Shown here piece after piece: positions 18,668 through 28,565 of a stretch of 64,000 bases of DNA. Source of the stretch: an uncultured Paracoccaceae bacterium (GTDB lineage: Bacteria > Pseudomonadota > Alphaproteobacteria > Rhodobacterales > Rhodobacteraceae); contig CANLNM010000003.1 of NCBI GenBank assembly GCA_947492475.1, forward strand, positions 351,505-415,504, in the 5' to 3' direction. Below the pieces are notes generated by a model. That model saw only the letters and a program-made list of their open reading frames with translations, searched no databases and was not told the origin of the DNA. The translations under genes and the position numbers were made by a program. Position 1 is the stretch's first letter; every line of letters begins with the position of its first letter.

Positions 18668-18717
18668 GGAAAGCTGACGGTTCAGGCGGAACTCCAAGCC
18701 CTTATGCTCAGCTTTCC
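18668..18717. repeat. 10-bp inverted repeat upstream of the abortive-infection gene
   Basis: GGAAAGCTGA (18668-18677) and its exact complement TCAGCTTTCC (18708-18717) flank 30 bases. The 282-base gap from 18608 to 18889 holds no recognised gene. The repeat may be an mRNA structure, an operator or a remnant of the event that inserted the next gene. Confidence 0.5.
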
Positions 18718-18889
18718 ATTGTGACCTCATCGCCACTGGCAGAAAGTGTCGCCCAATTCATCTTTGCAGTCTAAAACGACCGATGTTGTTCTGTTTAAGT
18801 TTTCAGGTATATAGCTAGGTCACGCATTGGTGATCTTGCCCTTATTTTGATACCATGACCAATTTCTAAAAGCTTTTATCGGATTGAAA

Positions 18890-19681
18890 ATGACTTACGA
18901 TGGTTTTAGCCCGCAAGAAATTCCTGACGACCTTTTGGAATGCGCGTTGCTGCTTAAAAACAATATCATTGGTCTAACGACCGAAGGTGGCTCCGAAGCT
19001 GAATATAAAAGTGTTAGACTTAAACTTATAGAAGATACGGCAAGCAAGAAACTTCTACCGACTTTTGTGCGTTCTTCACAAGATGCAGCTTCAGTTCGGT
19101 CGGCATTGTCCACTGTAGCAAGTGGCCCGGGCTCATGGGCAAAACGCCGAAGTCACGTTCAAGAAGCCTTCATTCCACTTTTAACTTTCTTAGAAGAGGG
19201 CGGAGGCGCAGCAGACCCCACGATTACGGATGGTTTAAATGCTTATGATGCTCCTGCCGTCCAAGCCGCCTGGGCCAAAGCGTTGGAGCGACGGACTAAT
19301 GACCCGGAAGGCGCTGTGACGGCCGCCAGCACACTTCTTGAAGAAGTCTGCAAACACATTATCGAAGATTGCGGTGAAACGTGGGGGACTAACTGGGATG
19401 TACCGAAACTATACGGGGAAGCTTCAAGTTTATTGCAGCTCGCACCATCGCAGCATCAGGAACAAGTCATCAAAAAGATTTTAGGAAACTGTAATCAAGT
19501 CGTTCAAAATATCGGGGTATGGCGGAATAAAGGTGGCGACGCACATGCAGGGGGCCGCACACGCGTTCCTTTCAAACCGAGTCACAGCGCTCTGGCGGTC
19601 AATCTAGCTGGGGCTATGGCCTTGTTTCTGGTCCAAACTTTGCAATCTAAGAACGAGGAAAAAAGAAACGGCGGGGTTTAG
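18890..19681 (+). CDS. Abortive infection (Abi C-terminal domain) family protein
   Basis: 263 residues from ATG at 18890; a TTG two codons earlier is possible. The C-terminal half (about 130-255) matches the abortive-infection C-terminal domain: DPEGAVTAASTLLEEVCKHI, LAPSQHQEQVIKKILG, then RNKGGDAHAGG and LAVNLAGAMA. The N-terminal half is not recognised. Related genes are linked with phage defence, but this one is alone. Codon use is more AT-rich than its neighbours and it interrupts the zinc-ribbon/DUF4175 spacing, suggesting lateral gain. Confidence 0.85.
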   Translation: MTYDGFSPQEIPDDLLECALLLKNNIIGLTTEGGSEAEYKSVRLKLIEDTASKKLLPTFVRSSQDAASVRSALSTVASGPGSWAKRRSHVQEAFIPLLTFLEEGGGAADPTITDGLNAYDAPAVQAAWAKALERRTNDPEGAVTAASTLLEEVCKHIIEDCGETWGTNWDVPKLYGEASSLLQLAPSQHQEQVIKKILGNCNQVVQNIGVWRNKGGDAHAGGRTRVPFKPSHSALAVNLAGAMALFLVQTLQSKNEEKRNGGV

Positions 19682-19697
19682 CCTTTCCTAGCAATCC

Positions 19698-22268
19698 CTA
19701 AAACCGGTCCAGCAGCCGTTTCAGGTAATTGCGTTCGCCTTCGGGGCGGTCTTGTTCCGATGACCGGCGGCGAATTTCATCCAGCAGTTCTTCGGCGCGG
19801 CGTTGCACGTCTTGTTGCAGCATATTGTCTTCGCTGCCCAATTGCCCATTTTCGCCCAGCTCACGTCCCAGCGGATCGCGTTGTCCGGGGGCGCGTGTGG
19901 TGCGTTCGCCATCTTCGCCGCCTTGGCCCGGTTGATCCTCTGAATTTTCAGCGATCGCGTCGCCCAGACTGCGCATCCCATCACGCAAGGCGTTGAGTGC
20001 CTCGGCCTGACGGTCAATCGCTTCGGCCAAATCGCCTTGGCGCAGGGCTTCTTCGGCGCGATCCATCGCCCCGTCAGCGCGGTCCAGCGCATCGCGTGCC
20101 TCATCCGCGGCCTCACCGCCTAAATTGGGCAATGCGTCACGCTGGCGGTCCAACTCGCCTCGTAGCGCCCGTTGACGGTCAGCCAGACTTTGTTGCGGGT
20201 CACCTTCGCCGCCTGCACCTTGGTCATTTTGCTGGCCACCCTCAGGATTGTCCCCTTGGCCAAGCCCCTGCCCTTCTTGTTCGCCCTGCTCACCCTCGCC
20301 ATCGCCGCCCTGTTGCGGTTGGGATTGCGGGTTGCCGGGATTGAACTGTTCCTGCAGCTCGCGGAATGCGTCATCCGACAGGCCCTGCTGATCACGCAGG
20401 GTTTCAGCCAGGTCCTGCATGCTTTGCTGGCCGGGGCCGCCTTGGGCATTGGGGTCCTGCACCACTTCCATGTTTTGCATCAGCTCATTGAGCTGTTCCA
20501 TCAGCTCTTGGGCTTCGGCCATGCGACCCTCTTGCATCAGCTCTTCGATCCGATCCATTAAGGCCTGCAATTCATCCATGGTGAATTCCATCCGGTCGCT
20601 TTCGGCCTGATCCGGCTGGTCTGTGCCATCGTCACGGGGCTGCGCATTTTGCGCCAGCATATTCATGTAATCGTCGGTTGCTTCGCGCAATTCCTGCATC
20701 AGCTCGGCGATTTCTTCGTCGCTGGCCCCGTTGCGCATCGCTTCGGCCAGACGTTCCTGCGCGCGTTCCAGACGTTCGCGGGCATCGGCCAATGTGCCTT
20801 CTTCTAGTTGGATCGCCAAATCCCACAGAGCCTGTGCAATTTCAGCCTGATTTTCATTCGTCAGGCCCAGATCCGCCATGTTGGACAGGCGCCGCAGCGT
20901 GAACCGCAGCCGTAAATAGGTGGTTTCGCGGCGGAAAATATCGTCCGGTCTATGCGACACGGCGCGCAGCACATCGACCACCCGCGGCGCATTGGATTTT
21001 GACCAAAGCAGATCACGGCGCTGTTCGATCACCGCTTTGGCAACCGGTTGAAAAAACCGCCGTCCCGGCAGGATCAGTTCCGCGACCTCAGATTGACCAA
21101 CCTGCCCCGGCGCGTCTGTGACCTGCAACGTCATCGTCACCGGCAAATTGGCCCATGGATGCTGTGAAAAATCATCGATCAGTTGCTCTTGGAAATCATC
21201 GCGATCCCCGGAAATCGGCAGCGGCAAATCCAGAACCAACGGGTCGATCGGATCGGGGTCCACCAGCAGGCCAAACCGGCGGTCCACAGCGGGCAGGTTC
21301 AGCGCAATTGTGGCGGTGCCGCCGATGATGGCATAATCGTCCTGCGCCGCAAAGGGCTGGGCCATTTCGCCCAGCGCCTCAATTTCCATCGGGCCAGATA
21401 GGGACACAGTGGGGGGCGCATCCGCGATCAGCACCACATCCCAAGCCGCGCCATTTTCGCCGTCAATCGACAGGGTGCCGGCTTGTACCACCTCAAAGCT
21501 TTGCTCTTCGGCGCTGGCGGGGGGGATGTCATCCACGCGGCCCGATACGGTTTCAGAAATGGTCAGCGCGCCCACTTCGCCATAAAGCCGCAGGATGATG
21601 CGGCTGCCGACGGGGATGCGCAATGTGCCCGGCGTGATATCGGCCAGATACAGCGTCGGTTTGCCTGTATAGGCGGGCGGTTGCACCCAGCCTTCCCATG
21701 TGGGGCCGGACAAAACGGCGATGTCAGTGTCGTTGGTGATCGTGTCGGTCAGGGTGCTAACCCGCCATAGTGACCCAAACAATGTTGCCGCAACAAAGCA
21801 CAAAAGCGCCAAATACCGCAGCCCATAGGGGTCGCGCGACGCCACACGCAAATCAGGTTCGACCGGTTTTGCCCCCTCGGTCCGGCGGGCCATGCGGGCC
21901 AAATGAGCGTTCCAGACGGCTTGGGATGCGGGATCGCTGGCGCCAATGGCCTGTTCATCCGCGATGGCCGCGATGGGGCGCCCGGGCAATGCGGCATCCA
22001 CACGTGCAACGGCTTCGGATCGTGCGGGCCATTTGAAACGGCGCAGACCATAGACCAAGGTAATGATTGCGGCCAAAACCACCAGCACTGCGAAAAACCA
22101 AACGATTTCAACGGGCAAAACATCCTGCCAGCCCATCATCGCTGGGGCAATTCCTGCAAACACAACCGTCCAAACGGGCCAAAACGCCCGCACAACACGT
22201 TCTGCTACGATCCCCAGATGCGTCAACGCAATGGGTCGTTTCAGGTGGGTCAATTCCGAGTCGGGCAC
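19698..22268 (-). CDS. TIGR02302/DUF4175 family large membrane protein
   Basis: 856 residues from GTG 22268. Two N-terminal membrane segments (about 27-75) and a third near 152-170, then a periplasmic beta-rich region, then a long helical region, and a Gln/Gly/Glu-rich low-complexity stretch (about 645-720). This architecture is typical of alphaproteobacterial DUF4175. Function unknown. The GTG lacks a ribosome site; an in-frame CTG at 22286 is preceded by AGGAGAAAC and may be the real start. Downstream of lysA in the same direction. Confidence 0.85.
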   Translation of the reverse strand: MPDSELTHLKRPIALTHLGIVAERVVRAFWPVWTVVFAGIAPAMMGWQDVLPVEIVWFFAVLVVLAAIITLVYGLRRFKWPARSEAVARVDAALPGRPIAAIADEQAIGASDPASQAVWNAHLARMARRTEGAKPVEPDLRVASRDPYGLRYLALLCFVAATLFGSLWRVSTLTDTITNDTDIAVLSGPTWEGWVQPPAYTGKPTLYLADITPGTLRIPVGSRIILRLYGEVGALTISETVSGRVDDIPPASAEEQSFEVVQAGTLSIDGENGAAWDVVLIADAPPTVSLSGPMEIEALGEMAQPFAAQDDYAIIGGTATIALNLPAVDRRFGLLVDPDPIDPLVLDLPLPISGDRDDFQEQLIDDFSQHPWANLPVTMTLQVTDAPGQVGQSEVAELILPGRRFFQPVAKAVIEQRRDLLWSKSNAPRVVDVLRAVSHRPDDIFRRETTYLRLRFTLRRLSNMADLGLTNENQAEIAQALWDLAIQLEEGTLADARERLERAQERLAEAMRNGASDEEIAELMQELREATDDYMNMLAQNAQPRDDGTDQPDQAESDRMEFTMDELQALMDRIEELMQEGRMAEAQELMEQLNELMQNMEVVQDPNAQGGPGQQSMQDLAETLRDQQGLSDDAFRELQEQFNPGNPQSQPQQGGDGEGEQGEQEGQGLGQGDNPEGGQQNDQGAGGEGDPQQSLADRQRALRGELDRQRDALPNLGGEAADEARDALDRADGAMDRAEEALRQGDLAEAIDRQAEALNALRDGMRSLGDAIAENSEDQPGQGGEDGERTTRAPGQRDPLGRELGENGQLGSEDNMLQQDVQRRAEELLDEIRRRSSEQDRPEGERNYLKRLLDRF

Positions 22269-22316
22269 AGGTCTGGACCGGGTCAGGGGGTTTCTCCTAA
22301 ATCACTGACCCCAAGC

Positions 22317-23591
22317 TTAGGTGTCTTGCAGCCAGGATGGAATGGTATCGCGCGAAATCATATCTTCATAGGTGGGACGTGCGCGGATAACCGCAAATTG
22401 ATCCCCATCCACCAGAACTTCTGGGATCAAAGGGCGCGAATTGTATTCGCTGGCCATCACCGCGCCATATGCGCCTGCAGATCGAAATGCGACCAGTTCG
22501 CCCGCCTTGATGGGGGGCATATTGCGCGCCTTGGCAAAGGTATCGCCCGTTTCACAGATCGGACCCACAATATCATAGGCTGTCTGTTCGGCCCCGGCGA
22601 CGGGTTCTTTGACCGGGATGATGTCATGATGGGCTTCGTACATGGCGGGGCGGATCAGATCGTTCATGGCCGCATCCACAATCAGAAAATCCCGCCCTTC
22701 GCCGGATTTCACATAGATCGTGTCGGTGACCAAAATGCCCGAATTGCCCGCAATCAACCGACCCGGTTCAATTTCGATTTCACAGCCCAGATGACCAACC
22801 GTTTCCTGGATCATCTGCCCATATTCGATGGGCAATGGCGGCGCGGAATTTGACCGCTCATATGGAATGCCAAGCCCGCCGCCCAGATCAAGGCGTTGAA
22901 TGTCCAAACCGTCAGCGCGCAATTGTTCGGTCAGCTCAGCGACCTTTTGATAGGCCAGCCGGAATGGTTCCAGATCAGTCAGTTGGCTGCCGATATGCAC
23001 ATCGATGGCCAACGGGTTCAGCCCCGGCAAGTCCGCCGCCATCGCATAGACATCGCGGGCGCGGGCAATGGGGATGCCAAATTTGTTTTCAGATTTACCC
23101 GTCGCGATTTTGGCGTGGGTTTTTGCGTCCACATCTGGGTTAACCCGGATCGCGATCGGGGCGATCACGCCCAATTGGGTCGCAACGTCGCTGAGAACCA
23201 GCAATTCCGGCTCAGATTCGACGTTGAATTGACGGATGCCACCGGTCAGGGCAGCGCGCATTTCATCACGGGTTTTGCCAACGCCGGAAAACACGATTTT
23301 GTCGCCGGGCACGCCGGCGGCGATTGCACGGGCATATTCCCCGCCCGACACCACATCCATCCCCGCACCTGCGCGGGCCAATGTGGTCAGAACCGCCTGA
23401 TTTGACAGGGATTTCACGGCAAAACAGACCAGATGGTCGGCCCAGTTCAGTGCCTCATCAAACAGCTGAAAATGGCGCAGCAATGTGGCCGTGGAATAGG
23501 CGTAAAAAGGCGTACCAACCTTGGCTGCGATGTCGGCCACCCGCACATCTTCGGCCCATAATTCGCCGTCACGATACAGAAAATGATCCAT
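22317..23591 (-). CDS. lysA: Diaminopimelate decarboxylase
   Basis: 424 residues; PLP-dependent, makes L-lysine from meso-diaminopimelate. Start ATG at 23591 with GAAGGGAA upstream. Motifs: FAVKSLSNQAVL (PLP lysine), DVHIGSQLTDLEPF, LDLGGGLGIPY, EPGRLIAGNSG and ETGDTFAKAR, GAYGAVMASEYN near the end. Full length. Confidence 0.96.
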   Translation of the reverse strand: MDHFLYRDGELWAEDVRVADIAAKVGTPFYAYSTATLLRHFQLFDEALNWADHLVCFAVKSLSNQAVLTTLARAGAGMDVVSGGEYARAIAAGVPGDKIVFSGVGKTRDEMRAALTGGIRQFNVESEPELLVLSDVATQLGVIAPIAIRVNPDVDAKTHAKIATGKSENKFGIPIARARDVYAMAADLPGLNPLAIDVHIGSQLTDLEPFRLAYQKVAELTEQLRADGLDIQRLDLGGGLGIPYERSNSAPPLPIEYGQMIQETVGHLGCEIEIEPGRLIAGNSGILVTDTIYVKSGEGRDFLIVDAAMNDLIRPAMYEAHHDIIPVKEPVAGAEQTAYDIVGPICETGDTFAKARNMPPIKAGELVAFRSAGAYGAVMASEYNSRPLIPEVLVDGDQFAVIRARPTYEDMISRDTIPSWLQDT

Positions 23592-23745
23592 GTGGGTTCC
23601 CTTCGCCTGTTTCACGCTTCTTAGCAGAAACAGAACCAAGCCCAACCCTGTTTTGATCTGGGCCGTTTTGATCACGACCATTTTGATCAGCAATGTCAGG
23701 TGCGGATCAGCAAAACCCGCGCCCGACGTTTTATTATGGTGTCAA

Positions 23746-23919
23746 TTAGCAGCCCACATTGACCGAAACGGTGCCATTGCTGGTGCCCACGGAACAATTG
23801 GTGCTGATCCCACCGGTTCCGATGCTGATACCCGCATTGGCTGTGGGTTCAAATGGCGCGCCATCCGCGCCACAGGATGCAAGGGCGACCATGCTGATTA
23901 AAAATACAATTTTCTTCAT
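23746..23919 (-). CDS. Tiny lipoprotein downstream of argH
   Basis: 57 residues. ATG at 23919 overlaps the argH stop (ATGA), so translation is coupled. Signal peptide with lipobox ALASC (Cys 16). The mature part of about 42 residues is Gly/Ser/Thr-rich with two more Cys and no charge-rich helix. Similar small lipoproteins follow argH in many proteobacteria (LptM-like position), but similarity to LptM is not clear here. Confidence 0.75.
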   Translation of the reverse strand: MKKIVFLISMVALASCGADGAPFEPTANAGISIGTGGISTNCSVGTSNGTVSVNVGC

Positions 23920-25304
23920 TTTAAAATGTCCTTCCAACGTGCAATTTGCGTGCGAACCTGTGCCGGTGCAGTGCCCCCATAGGACATGCGCGACGCCACA
24001 GAGGCCTCAACCGTCAGCACATCAAACACAGATGCGGTGATGTCGCCGTGTTCGGCTTGCATATCTTCGAGCGTCAGATCAGGCAAATCACAGCCCTTCT
24101 CTTCTGCTTTGGCCACAAGCGCGCCGGTCACATGGTGCGCATCCCGGAACGGTAGCCCGGCTTCGCGCACAAGCCAATCCGCCAAATCGGTTGCGGTCGA
24201 AAATCCGCTGGCGGCGGCGGCGCGCAGGTTGTCCTGATTGGCGGTCATATCCGTGACCATGCCTGCCATCGCGGCCAAGGCCAGCAGCCAGTTATCAGCG
24301 GCATCGAACACTTGTTCTTTGTCTTCCTGCATGTCCTTGGAATAGGTCAATGGCAGGCCTTTCATGACCATCATCAGACCCACATTGGCGCCCATGATCC
24401 GGCCAATTTTGGCACGCAGCAATTCGGCCGCATCCGGGTTGCGTTTCTGGGGCATGATGGATGATCCGGTGGACCATTGATCGCCCATATCGACGAACCG
24501 GAATTGGGCCGATGACCAGATCACCAATTCCTCGGCCAGACGGGACAGATGCATGGCATTGATCGATGCGCAGGACATGAATTCAAGCGCGAAATCGCGA
24601 TCCGCAACCGCGTCCAGTGAATTGGCCATGGGTCGATCAAAGCCCAGCGCCTGCGCCGTCATGTGCCGATCAATCGGAAAGCCAGTGCCCGCCAGAGCCG
24701 CAGCCCCTAAAGGCGATTCGTTCATCCGTTTGCGGGCATCGCGAATGCGCGACAGATCCCGGCCCAGCATTTCCACATAGGCCAGCATATGATGGCCCCA
24801 TGTCACCGGCTGCGCCGTTTGCAGATGGGTAAAGCCCGGCATCACCCAATCCGCACCCGCCTCGGCTTGGGCCAGCAAAGCCTGCATCACAGCCACAATC
24901 GCTGATTCTGCTGCATCACATTGATCCCGCACCCACAGGCGGAAATCGGTGGCAACCTGATCGTTCCGGCTGCGCCCCGTGTGCAAACGCCCCGCCGGTT
25001 CGCCGATCAATTGTTTCAGTCGCGCTTCGACATTCATGTGAATATCTTCCAAAGCAGTGGAAAATTCGAATGTTCCGCCCTCAATCTCTGACAAAACAGT
25101 GAGCAGGCCTTCCCGAATGGCGTCGGCGTCTTTATCAGTCAGGATACCTGTCGCGGCCAACATGGCGGCGTGGGCGCGCGAACCTGCGATGTCTTGGGCC
25201 GCTAGTCGTTGATCGAAACCAATCGAGGCATTGATGGCCTCCATGATTGCGTCCGGTCCAGCGGCGAACCGGCCGCCCCACATCGCGTTTGAGGATTTGG
25301 TCAT
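23916..25304 (-). CDS. argH: Argininosuccinate lyase
   Basis: 462 residues. Splits argininosuccinate into arginine and fumarate. Start ATG at 25304 ([13 protein letters not shown]); an earlier ATG at 25319 is in frame. Fumarase-superfamily signature [12 protein letters not shown] is present, plus [13 protein letters not shown]. The start lies 13 bases from the divergent tlpA start, whose Shine-Dalgarno overlaps this region. Confidence 0.95.
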   Translation of the reverse strand: MTKSSNAMWGGRFAAGPDAIMEAINASIGFDQRLAAQDIAGSRAHAAMLAATGILTDKDADAIREGLLTVLSEIEGGTFEFSTALEDIHMNVEARLKQLIGEPAGRLHTGRSRNDQVATDFRLWVRDQCDAAESAIVAVMQALLAQAEAGADWVMPGFTHLQTAQPVTWGHHMLAYVEMLGRDLSRIRDARKRMNESPLGAAALAGTGFPIDRHMTAQALGFDRPMANSLDAVADRDFALEFMSCASINAMHLSRLAEELVIWSSAQFRFVDMGDQWSTGSSIMPQKRNPDAAELLRAKIGRIMGANVGLMMVMKGLPLTYSKDMQEDKEQVFDAADNWLLALAAMAGMVTDMTANQDNLRAAAASGFSTATDLADWLVREAGLPFRDAHHVTGALVAKAEEKGCDLPDLTLEDMQAEHGDITASVFDVLTVEASVASRMSYGGTAPAQVRTQIARWKDILK

Positions 25305-25317
25305 GTCAGGAGGCCCC

Positions 25318-25911
25318 ATGAAAGTGGTCAGAAAAATTATTGGATCAGCGCTGCTTTATACGGCGGTTGGGTTTAGTGCAAATGCTGCGCTGGCGGATAT
25401 GACTGAATTGGACGCGCTGCGCGTTGGCGATATGCGTAAATTGACGTTTCACTCTGAACCCGTGGCCAGCACGGATGCAACATTCGAAAGCTCCGAAGGC
25501 ATGCCCATTGGGCTGGGCGATTACGAGGGTCAATTTCTGGTGCTGAATTTCTGGGCCACTTGGTGTGCGCCTTGTCGCAAGGAAATGCCATCGCTATCCG
25601 CGTTGCAGACCGAATTTGGCGGGCCGGATTTCAACGTGTTGACCGTCGCGACGGGGCGCAATCCACCTGCCGCCATCGAACGGTTCTTTGATGAAATTGA
25701 GGTTTCAAATCTGCCCTATCATCGCGATCCCCGTCAGGGTTTTGCCCGGTCGATGGGGGTTTTGGGCCTGCCTGTGACGATCATTCTGGATCGTGACGGA
25801 CAGGAAATTGCCCGTTTGCAAGGGGACGCCGATTGGCACAGCGACAGCGCACGCGCGATTGTCGCCGCCTTGATCGCCTCTGATCCGCTGGACGACACCG
25901 CAACCAATTGA
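25318..25911 (+). CDS. TlpA-like periplasmic thioredoxin
   Basis: 197 residues. Start ATG at 25318 follows a perfect AGGAGG. Signal peptide (about 1-26, ending ALA). Thioredoxin fold with active site WCAPC (Cys 83 and 86) and cis-Pro in GLPVTIIL. TlpA-type proteins reduce disulfides in cytochrome maturation. Divergent from argH; followed 31 bases later by ttcA. Confidence 0.9.
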   Translation: MKVVRKIIGSALLYTAVGFSANAALADMTELDALRVGDMRKLTFHSEPVASTDATFESSEGMPIGLGDYEGQFLVLNFWATWCAPCRKEMPSLSALQTEFGGPDFNVLTVATGRNPPAAIERFFDEIEVSNLPYHRDPRQGFARSMGVLGLPVTIILDRDGQEIARLQGDADWHSDSARAIVAALIASDPLDDTATN

Positions 25912-25942
25912 CGCCTTGGCGGGTTCCCCCTATGGCAAGGCT

Positions 25943-26809
25943 ATGTTGGACGAAAACGAAGAAATCCACCCGCTGTTTCACGGCGCCCCGCAAACAACGG
26001 AGTTTAAAAAGCTCCGCAAACGGATCGTGCGTTATACGCGAGAAGCGATTGAACAATATGGCATGATCGAGCCCGGCGCACGCTGGCTGGTCTGTCTGTC
26101 GGGCGGCAAAGACAGCTACACGTTGCTGGCCGTTTTGCAGGAATTGAAATGGCGTGGCTTGCTACCCGTGGATTTGCTGGCCTGCAATCTGGATCAAGGC
26201 CAACCCGGATTTCCGGCGACGGTTCTACCGGAATTTCTGGAAAAAATGGGCGTCCCGCACCGGATCGAATATCAGGATACCTATTCGATTGTGATGGACA
26301 AAGTGCCCGCAGGCCGCACGTTTTGCGCACTATGTTCCCGCCTGCGCCGGGGGAACCTCTATCGGATCGCCCGCGAAGAAGGCTGCAGTGCCGTTGTACT
26401 GGGCCATCACCGCGATGACATCCTTGAAACGTTTTTTATGAACCTGTTCCACGGGTCGCGATTGGCGACGATGCCGCCCAAATTGGTCAACGAAGAAGGC
26501 GACCTGTTTGTCTATCGCCCCCTTGCCCATGTGGCCGAAGTGGATTGCGAAAAATTTGCCCGCGCGTTGGATTATCCGATCATCCCCTGTGATCTATGTG
26601 GATCGCAGGACGGATTACAACGCCAACAGGTTAAAATGATGCTGGATGGTTGGGAATCCAACGCCCCTGGACGTCGCCAGAAAATGTTTCGCGCTTTGAT
26701 GAATTCACGCCCGTCCCATTTGCTGGACCCAAACCTGTTCGATTTCAAAGGCTTGCAAATCTCTAAACAAGATAGCGAAAAATCGAACGAGATTCCGCAA
26801 CTGCGTTAA
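25943..26809 (+). CDS. ttcA: tRNA 2-thiocytidine(32) synthetase TtcA
   Basis: 288 residues. Adds sulfur to C32 of some tRNAs using ATP and an Fe-S cluster. PP-loop SGGKDS (53-58), CxxC pair (Cys 128 and 131) and a third cluster Cys in CDLC (216-219), plus LGHHRDD. Start ATG at 25943 has a weak ribosome site; a TTG at 25916 adds 9 residues. Confidence 0.93.
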   Translation: MLDENEEIHPLFHGAPQTTEFKKLRKRIVRYTREAIEQYGMIEPGARWLVCLSGGKDSYTLLAVLQELKWRGLLPVDLLACNLDQGQPGFPATVLPEFLEKMGVPHRIEYQDTYSIVMDKVPAGRTFCALCSRLRRGNLYRIAREEGCSAVVLGHHRDDILETFFMNLFHGSRLATMPPKLVNEEGDLFVYRPLAHVAEVDCEKFARALDYPIIPCDLCGSQDGLQRQQVKMMLDGWESNAPGRRQKMFRALMNSRPSHLLDPNLFDFKGLQISKQDSEKSNEIPQLR

Positions 26810-26895
26810 CCCCCTCATCAGGACTGTGTCGGTAATTTGGCACCGATTGCACTATTTGGCTGCATTGCCGTCAAATATGCTGAGGGGAAAACGAA

Positions 26896-28434
26896 ATGCC
26901 ACACGGTTCTTATCGCGAGAACGAAACCAGAATAGAACGCGCCGTTTCCGTGTTGCGGCGTCCGGCCGGGCTTATGCTGATACCGATTGTCACGGGGCCG
27001 GCCTATCTGTTGGGTGGTGAAACCGCGATGGCAATTGCGGCGCTGTGTTTTCCGCTGGCACTGGCATTGCTGCCCGACGAAACGAATTATTTACGTCAAT
27101 TGGTCAGCCGCGACCGCGTAACCGGGTTGGCGCAGCGCGACGATATCGTGTTGTTCCTAGACAAAGCATTGTCCGCCTCCGCCCGAAACGGTCGCACGAC
27201 GGGGGCGATCCTGCTGGAAATCGACAATTTCAAGTTGCTCGAAGAACGCTTTGATCATGAAACGATTGAACAAATTTTGCGTGTGGTCTCGACCCGGTTG
27301 GAAAAGACGCTGCGCGATTCTGACGTCGCCGCACGCCTAGAAGGCGCCACATTTGCCATTGCCCTGTCCCCCGCTATGCGGCTGGATCTGGAAAGTGCGA
27401 TCCAGATGTCGACCCGCATTCAACAGGCCATCGCCGACCCGATTCCCATTGGCCATGCCAAGGTCTATGTTTCGGTGTCTGTTGGATTCAGCCTCGCTGC
27501 GCGGTTGGACAACCCAAACGGCGAACAGATCATGAAGGCCGCGACGTCTGCCCTGATCGAAGCGCAGCGCAACGCACCTTCGGCCATTCGCAGCTATTCC
27601 GAGGCCATGCAATCCCGGATCACATCCCGAAATTCACTGAGCGAAGAAGTCGCGCGCGCCTTGGAAAATGGTCAAATCGAAGCCTATTACCAACCGCAGG
27701 TCGATGCCGCCAATCGCAAAGTCACCGGGTTTGAAACGCTGGCGCGATGGACCCATCCCGACCGCGGGCTTATCCCGCCAATCGAATTTTTACCTGCCTT
27801 GGAACAGGCCGGGCTGATGGAAAACCTTGGGGAATTGATGGTCAATCAGGCCCTGTCAGCGCTCAGAAAATGGGACGATATGGGGTTTGAGGTGCCGCGC
27901 GCGGCGGTAAACTTCTCTAACGAGGAACTGCGCAATCCCAAATTGGTAGACCGCATCGGATGGGAATTGGATCGGCATAATTTGACCCCAGAACGCCTGT
28001 CCATCGAGGTGTTGGAAACTGTGGTTGCCAATCGGTCCGAAGATGTGGTGATCCGCAATTTGGCTGGTTTGGCCCGCCAAGGCTGCTGTCTAGATCTGGA
28101 CGATTTTGGCACGGGGCATGCGTCGATCACCAATATCCGACGGTTTTCCATCGAGCGGATCAAAATCGATCGGTCCTTTATCACCCGAATCGATACCGAT
28201 TCTGATCAACAGATGATGGTGTCCGCCATTTTGACGATGGCGGAACGTTTGGGGCTGGAAACATTGGCCGAAGGTGTTGAAACGGATCAAGAATTAGACA
28301 TGCTGGCCAAACTCGGCTGCCACCATATGCAGGGATACGGGATTGCTCGGCCGATGCCATTTGACAACGCCACAACATGGTTGGCGCAGCAGCAGTCCAG
28401 TAATGTCGCGCCATTCCACCGCAAGAGCGGCTGA
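26896..28434 (+). CDS. Degenerate GGDEF plus EAL cyclic-di-GMP phosphodiesterase
   Basis: 512 residues. GAGGGG upstream of the ATG. Two hydrophobic segments near residues 24-57 anchor it. The GGDEF-like domain (about 70-215) has RLEGATFAIAL where GGDEF should be, so cyclase activity is lost; it may bind GTP. The EAL domain (about 240-500) is intact: ETLARW (ETL variant), NFSNEEL, DDFGTGHAS, KIDRSFI and AEGVET with its metal-binding acids. Predicted to degrade cyclic-di-GMP. Confidence 0.9.
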   Translation: MPHGSYRENETRIERAVSVLRRPAGLMLIPIVTGPAYLLGGETAMAIAALCFPLALALLPDETNYLRQLVSRDRVTGLAQRDDIVLFLDKALSASARNGRTTGAILLEIDNFKLLEERFDHETIEQILRVVSTRLEKTLRDSDVAARLEGATFAIALSPAMRLDLESAIQMSTRIQQAIADPIPIGHAKVYVSVSVGFSLAARLDNPNGEQIMKAATSALIEAQRNAPSAIRSYSEAMQSRITSRNSLSEEVARALENGQIEAYYQPQVDAANRKVTGFETLARWTHPDRGLIPPIEFLPALEQAGLMENLGELMVNQALSALRKWDDMGFEVPRAAVNFSNEELRNPKLVDRIGWELDRHNLTPERLSIEVLETVVANRSEDVVIRNLAGLARQGCCLDLDDFGTGHASITNIRRFSIERIKIDRSFITRIDTDSDQQMMVSAILTMAERLGLETLAEGVETDQELDMLAKLGCHHMQGYGIARPMPFDNATTWLAQQQSSNVAPFHRKSG

Positions 28435-28565
28435 ACGCCGCGCTTTCCAATCAAAACACCTTAAAAACCACACCTAACCCCTCGCAAATGGGGGAAATCG
28501 CTTGACCTTTGAGCCCCCGGCCTGTTGAACCAGCCTGATCTAGAACATGGCAATTGGCGGCACAC

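Noticed and set aside
21903..22853. 316-codon plus-strand frame spanning the DUF4175/lysA junction
   Set aside because: Covers parts of two real minus-strand genes and has no motif or ribosome site.
26896..28434. Reading this protein as an active diguanylate cyclase
   Set aside because: The GGDEF signature is replaced by EGATF and the active-site acids are missing; only the EAL half looks catalytic.
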